Assembly (NCBI GenBank): GCA_003225615.1
Contig: QIAS01000020.1
Location: 3,437-10,399, forward strand
Direction of reading: 5' to 3'
Length of the DNA: 6,963 nucleotides
Origin: Acidobacteriota bacterium
Lineage (GTDB): Bacteria; Acidobacteriota; Terriglobia; Terriglobales; Acidobacteriaceae
Below, one piece after another: positions 6,236 through 6,963 of the stretch (positions are counted from its first letter, which is position 1; each line of letters begins with the position of its first letter). Below the pieces are notes generated by a model. It saw only the letters and a program-made list of their open reading frames with translations, was not told the origin of the DNA and did no database searches. Made by a program: the position numbers and the translations under genes.

Positions 6236-6253
6236 CTACAATAAAGGACTTGA

Positions 6254-6649
6254 ATGGCTGAATTGGTTCAATATTACGGTACGGGACGCCGGAAGTCTTC
6301 GGTGGCCCGCGTCTACTTGCGTCCGGGAAGCGGCGAGTTTAAGGTAAATGGGCGCGCTTTCGAGCAATACTTCGTCACCGAGTCGCAGCGCTCAAGTGCG
6401 CGCCAGCCCCTGCTTTCCACGGAAACCGCCGCCAACTTCAATGTATTGGCGAATGTATCCGGCGGCGGTGTAAACGGTCAGGCAGACGCGGTGAAGCTAG
6501 GTCTGGCACGGGCACTGATTCTGTTTAATGCTGAGCTGCGCGCAAAACTCAAGGGCGAGGGCATGCTAACGCGCGACTCTCGCGGCAAAGAACGCAAAAA
6601 GTACGGACAGAAGGGCGCAAGAAAGCGCTTCCAGTACTCGAAACGGTAA
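6254..6649 (+). CDS. rpsI: 30S ribosomal protein S9
   Basis: A 131-residue small-subunit protein of the 30S head, full length. Signatures are [21 protein letters not shown] (7-27), [10 protein letters not shown] (31-40) and the [19 protein letters not shown] block (70-88). The basic C-terminal tail is [17 protein letters not shown] (115-131); its terminal Lys-Arg in this family reaches the P-site tRNA. AAAGGA at 6243-6248, five bases before the ATG, supports the start. rplM-rpsI is a conserved pair, and this gene is probably read from the rplM promoter because the spacer shows hairpins but no convincing new promoter. rpsB follows after about 190 bases. Confidence 0.98.
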   Translation: MAELVQYYGTGRRKSSVARVYLRPGSGEFKVNGRAFEQYFVTESQRSSARQPLLSTETAANFNVLANVSGGGVNGQADAVKLGLARALILFNAELRAKLKGEGMLTRDSRGKERKKYGQKGARKRFQYSKR

Positions 6650-6654
6650 GAAGC

Positions 6655-6734
6655 AGGTTTCAAAGTTTCAGAGGTATCAAGGTTTCAAGTGAAGAAGGTT
6701 GACACTTTGAGACATTTGCAACCTTGAAACCTTG
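6655..6734. repeat. Octamer AGGTTTCA repeats with a perfect 12-bp inverted copy
   Basis: Roughly 8-base words follow rpsI: aggtttca (6655-6662), aagtttca (6663-6670), gaggtatca (6671-6679) and aggtttca (6680-6687). The segment caaggtttcaag (6678-6689) has an exact reverse complement, cttgaaaccttg (6723-6734), 33 bases away. A second perfect stem, aaggttg (6695-6701) with caacctt (6719-6725), overlaps the first and would exclude it. tcttt follows the outer stem, so weak termination after rpsI is possible. It may equally be a dispersed repeat. The arrangement is seen; the role is inferred. Confidence 0.6.
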
Positions 6735-6756
6735 TCTTTGGTGTTCAATTCTTCCT

Positions 6757-6808
6757 GTGCCTCGCGGCGCGGGGACGGGAATGGCAATCGGGAGCGGCCG
6801 CAAGGCAC
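6757..6808 (+). promoter_or_regulatory. Long GC-rich hairpin in the rpsB leader
   Basis: gtgcctcgcggc (6757-6768) pairs with gccgcaaggcac (6797-6808) over 12 positions with a single C-A mismatch, closing a purine-rich 28-base loop. It ends 20 bases before the rpsB Shine-Dalgarno sequence. Position and stability suggest a leader element, perhaps for feedback by S2, as S2 leaders are known in other bacteria. I could not match it to a known motif. No sigma70-type promoter with both boxes was found between rpsI and rpsB. Confidence 0.45.
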
Positions 6809-6839
6809 GCGAACGATGCAGACTAAATAAGGAGGTTGA

Positions 6840-6963
6840 TTGGCTAACATCACCATGAAAGAGCTGCTCGAAGCGGGCGTCCACTTCGGGCATCAGACCA
6901 AGCGCTGGAATCCCAAGATGAAGGAATACATCTTCGGCGAGCGCAACGGGATTTACATTATTG
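6840..6963 (+). CDS. rpsB: 30S ribosomal protein S2, N-terminal 41 codons, runs off window end
   Basis: The first 41 residues of S2 are visible: [20 protein letters not shown] and then [21 protein letters not shown], a near-canonical family N-terminus. S2 joins the 30S subunit late, near the platform, and helps recruit S1. The start is TTG at 6840. An in-frame TGA (6837-6839) abuts it directly, so no upstream start is possible, and GGAGG (6831-6835, within aaggagg) lies four bases before it. The alternative ATG at 6855 would be 19 bases from the ribosome site and would lose the conserved ANIT residues. The remaining roughly 200 residues, and probably tsf after them, lie beyond the window. Confidence 0.96.
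   Translation, partial: MANITMKELLEAGVHFGHQTKRWNPKMKEYIFGERNGIYII

Noticed and set aside
6699..6704. TTGACA as the -35 of an rpsB promoter
   Set aside because: No -10-like hexamer occurs 16-18 bases downstream (about accttgaa there), and the hexamer lies within the repeat-rich hairpin region.

Overview
This is a housekeeping stretch of a bacterial chromosome. The best guess for the organism is an Acidobacteriota member (Koribacter/Terriglobales-like). That assignment is an inference from gene content, from moderately GC-rich codon use, from the rplM-rpsI-rpsB order, and from short inverted-repeat clutter in the spacers that I recall from such genomes. It has not been tested by any search. 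No mobile element, CRISPR array, tRNA or rRNA was seen, and I found no evidence of a new defence or biosynthetic system.

Left part (1-3166): the 3' part of a CarD/CdnL-family RNA-polymerase-binding regulator (+) faces, across a repeat-bearing convergent spacer, an AI-2E/PerM-family membrane protein (-). That gene is divergent from ruvX/yqgF (+), a Holliday-junction-resolvase-fold protein. The ruvX start appears to be a leaderless GTG lying just downstream of a perfect TATAAT. ruvX converges on mltG (-), the membrane-anchored endolytic murein transglycosylase.

Middle part (3167-5485): a 232-base spacer with one imperfect hairpin precedes a secreted lipoprotein with a LolA/LolB-like look. Next, after a hairpin built from 7-base words, comes an FtsX/MacB-type ABC transporter permease. 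The permease reading frame is broken at 5255-5258: the conserved cytoplasmic segment between its second and third membrane helices is missing, and the rest continues in another frame. No partner ATPase gene lies in the window.

Right part (5486-6963): a good sigma70-type promoter and a structured leader precede rplM (L13). A spacer with two perfect hairpins and rpsI (S9) follow. A second repeat-rich spacer with a long leader hairpin precedes rpsB (S2), which starts at TTG and runs off the window end. The ribosomal genes probably form one transcription unit, with internal RNA structures that could tune or insulate the cistrons.

The items most worth a second look are the broken permease, the recurring design of 7-8-base tandem words arranged as inverted repeats in three unrelated spacers, and the candidate ribosomal-protein leader structures.
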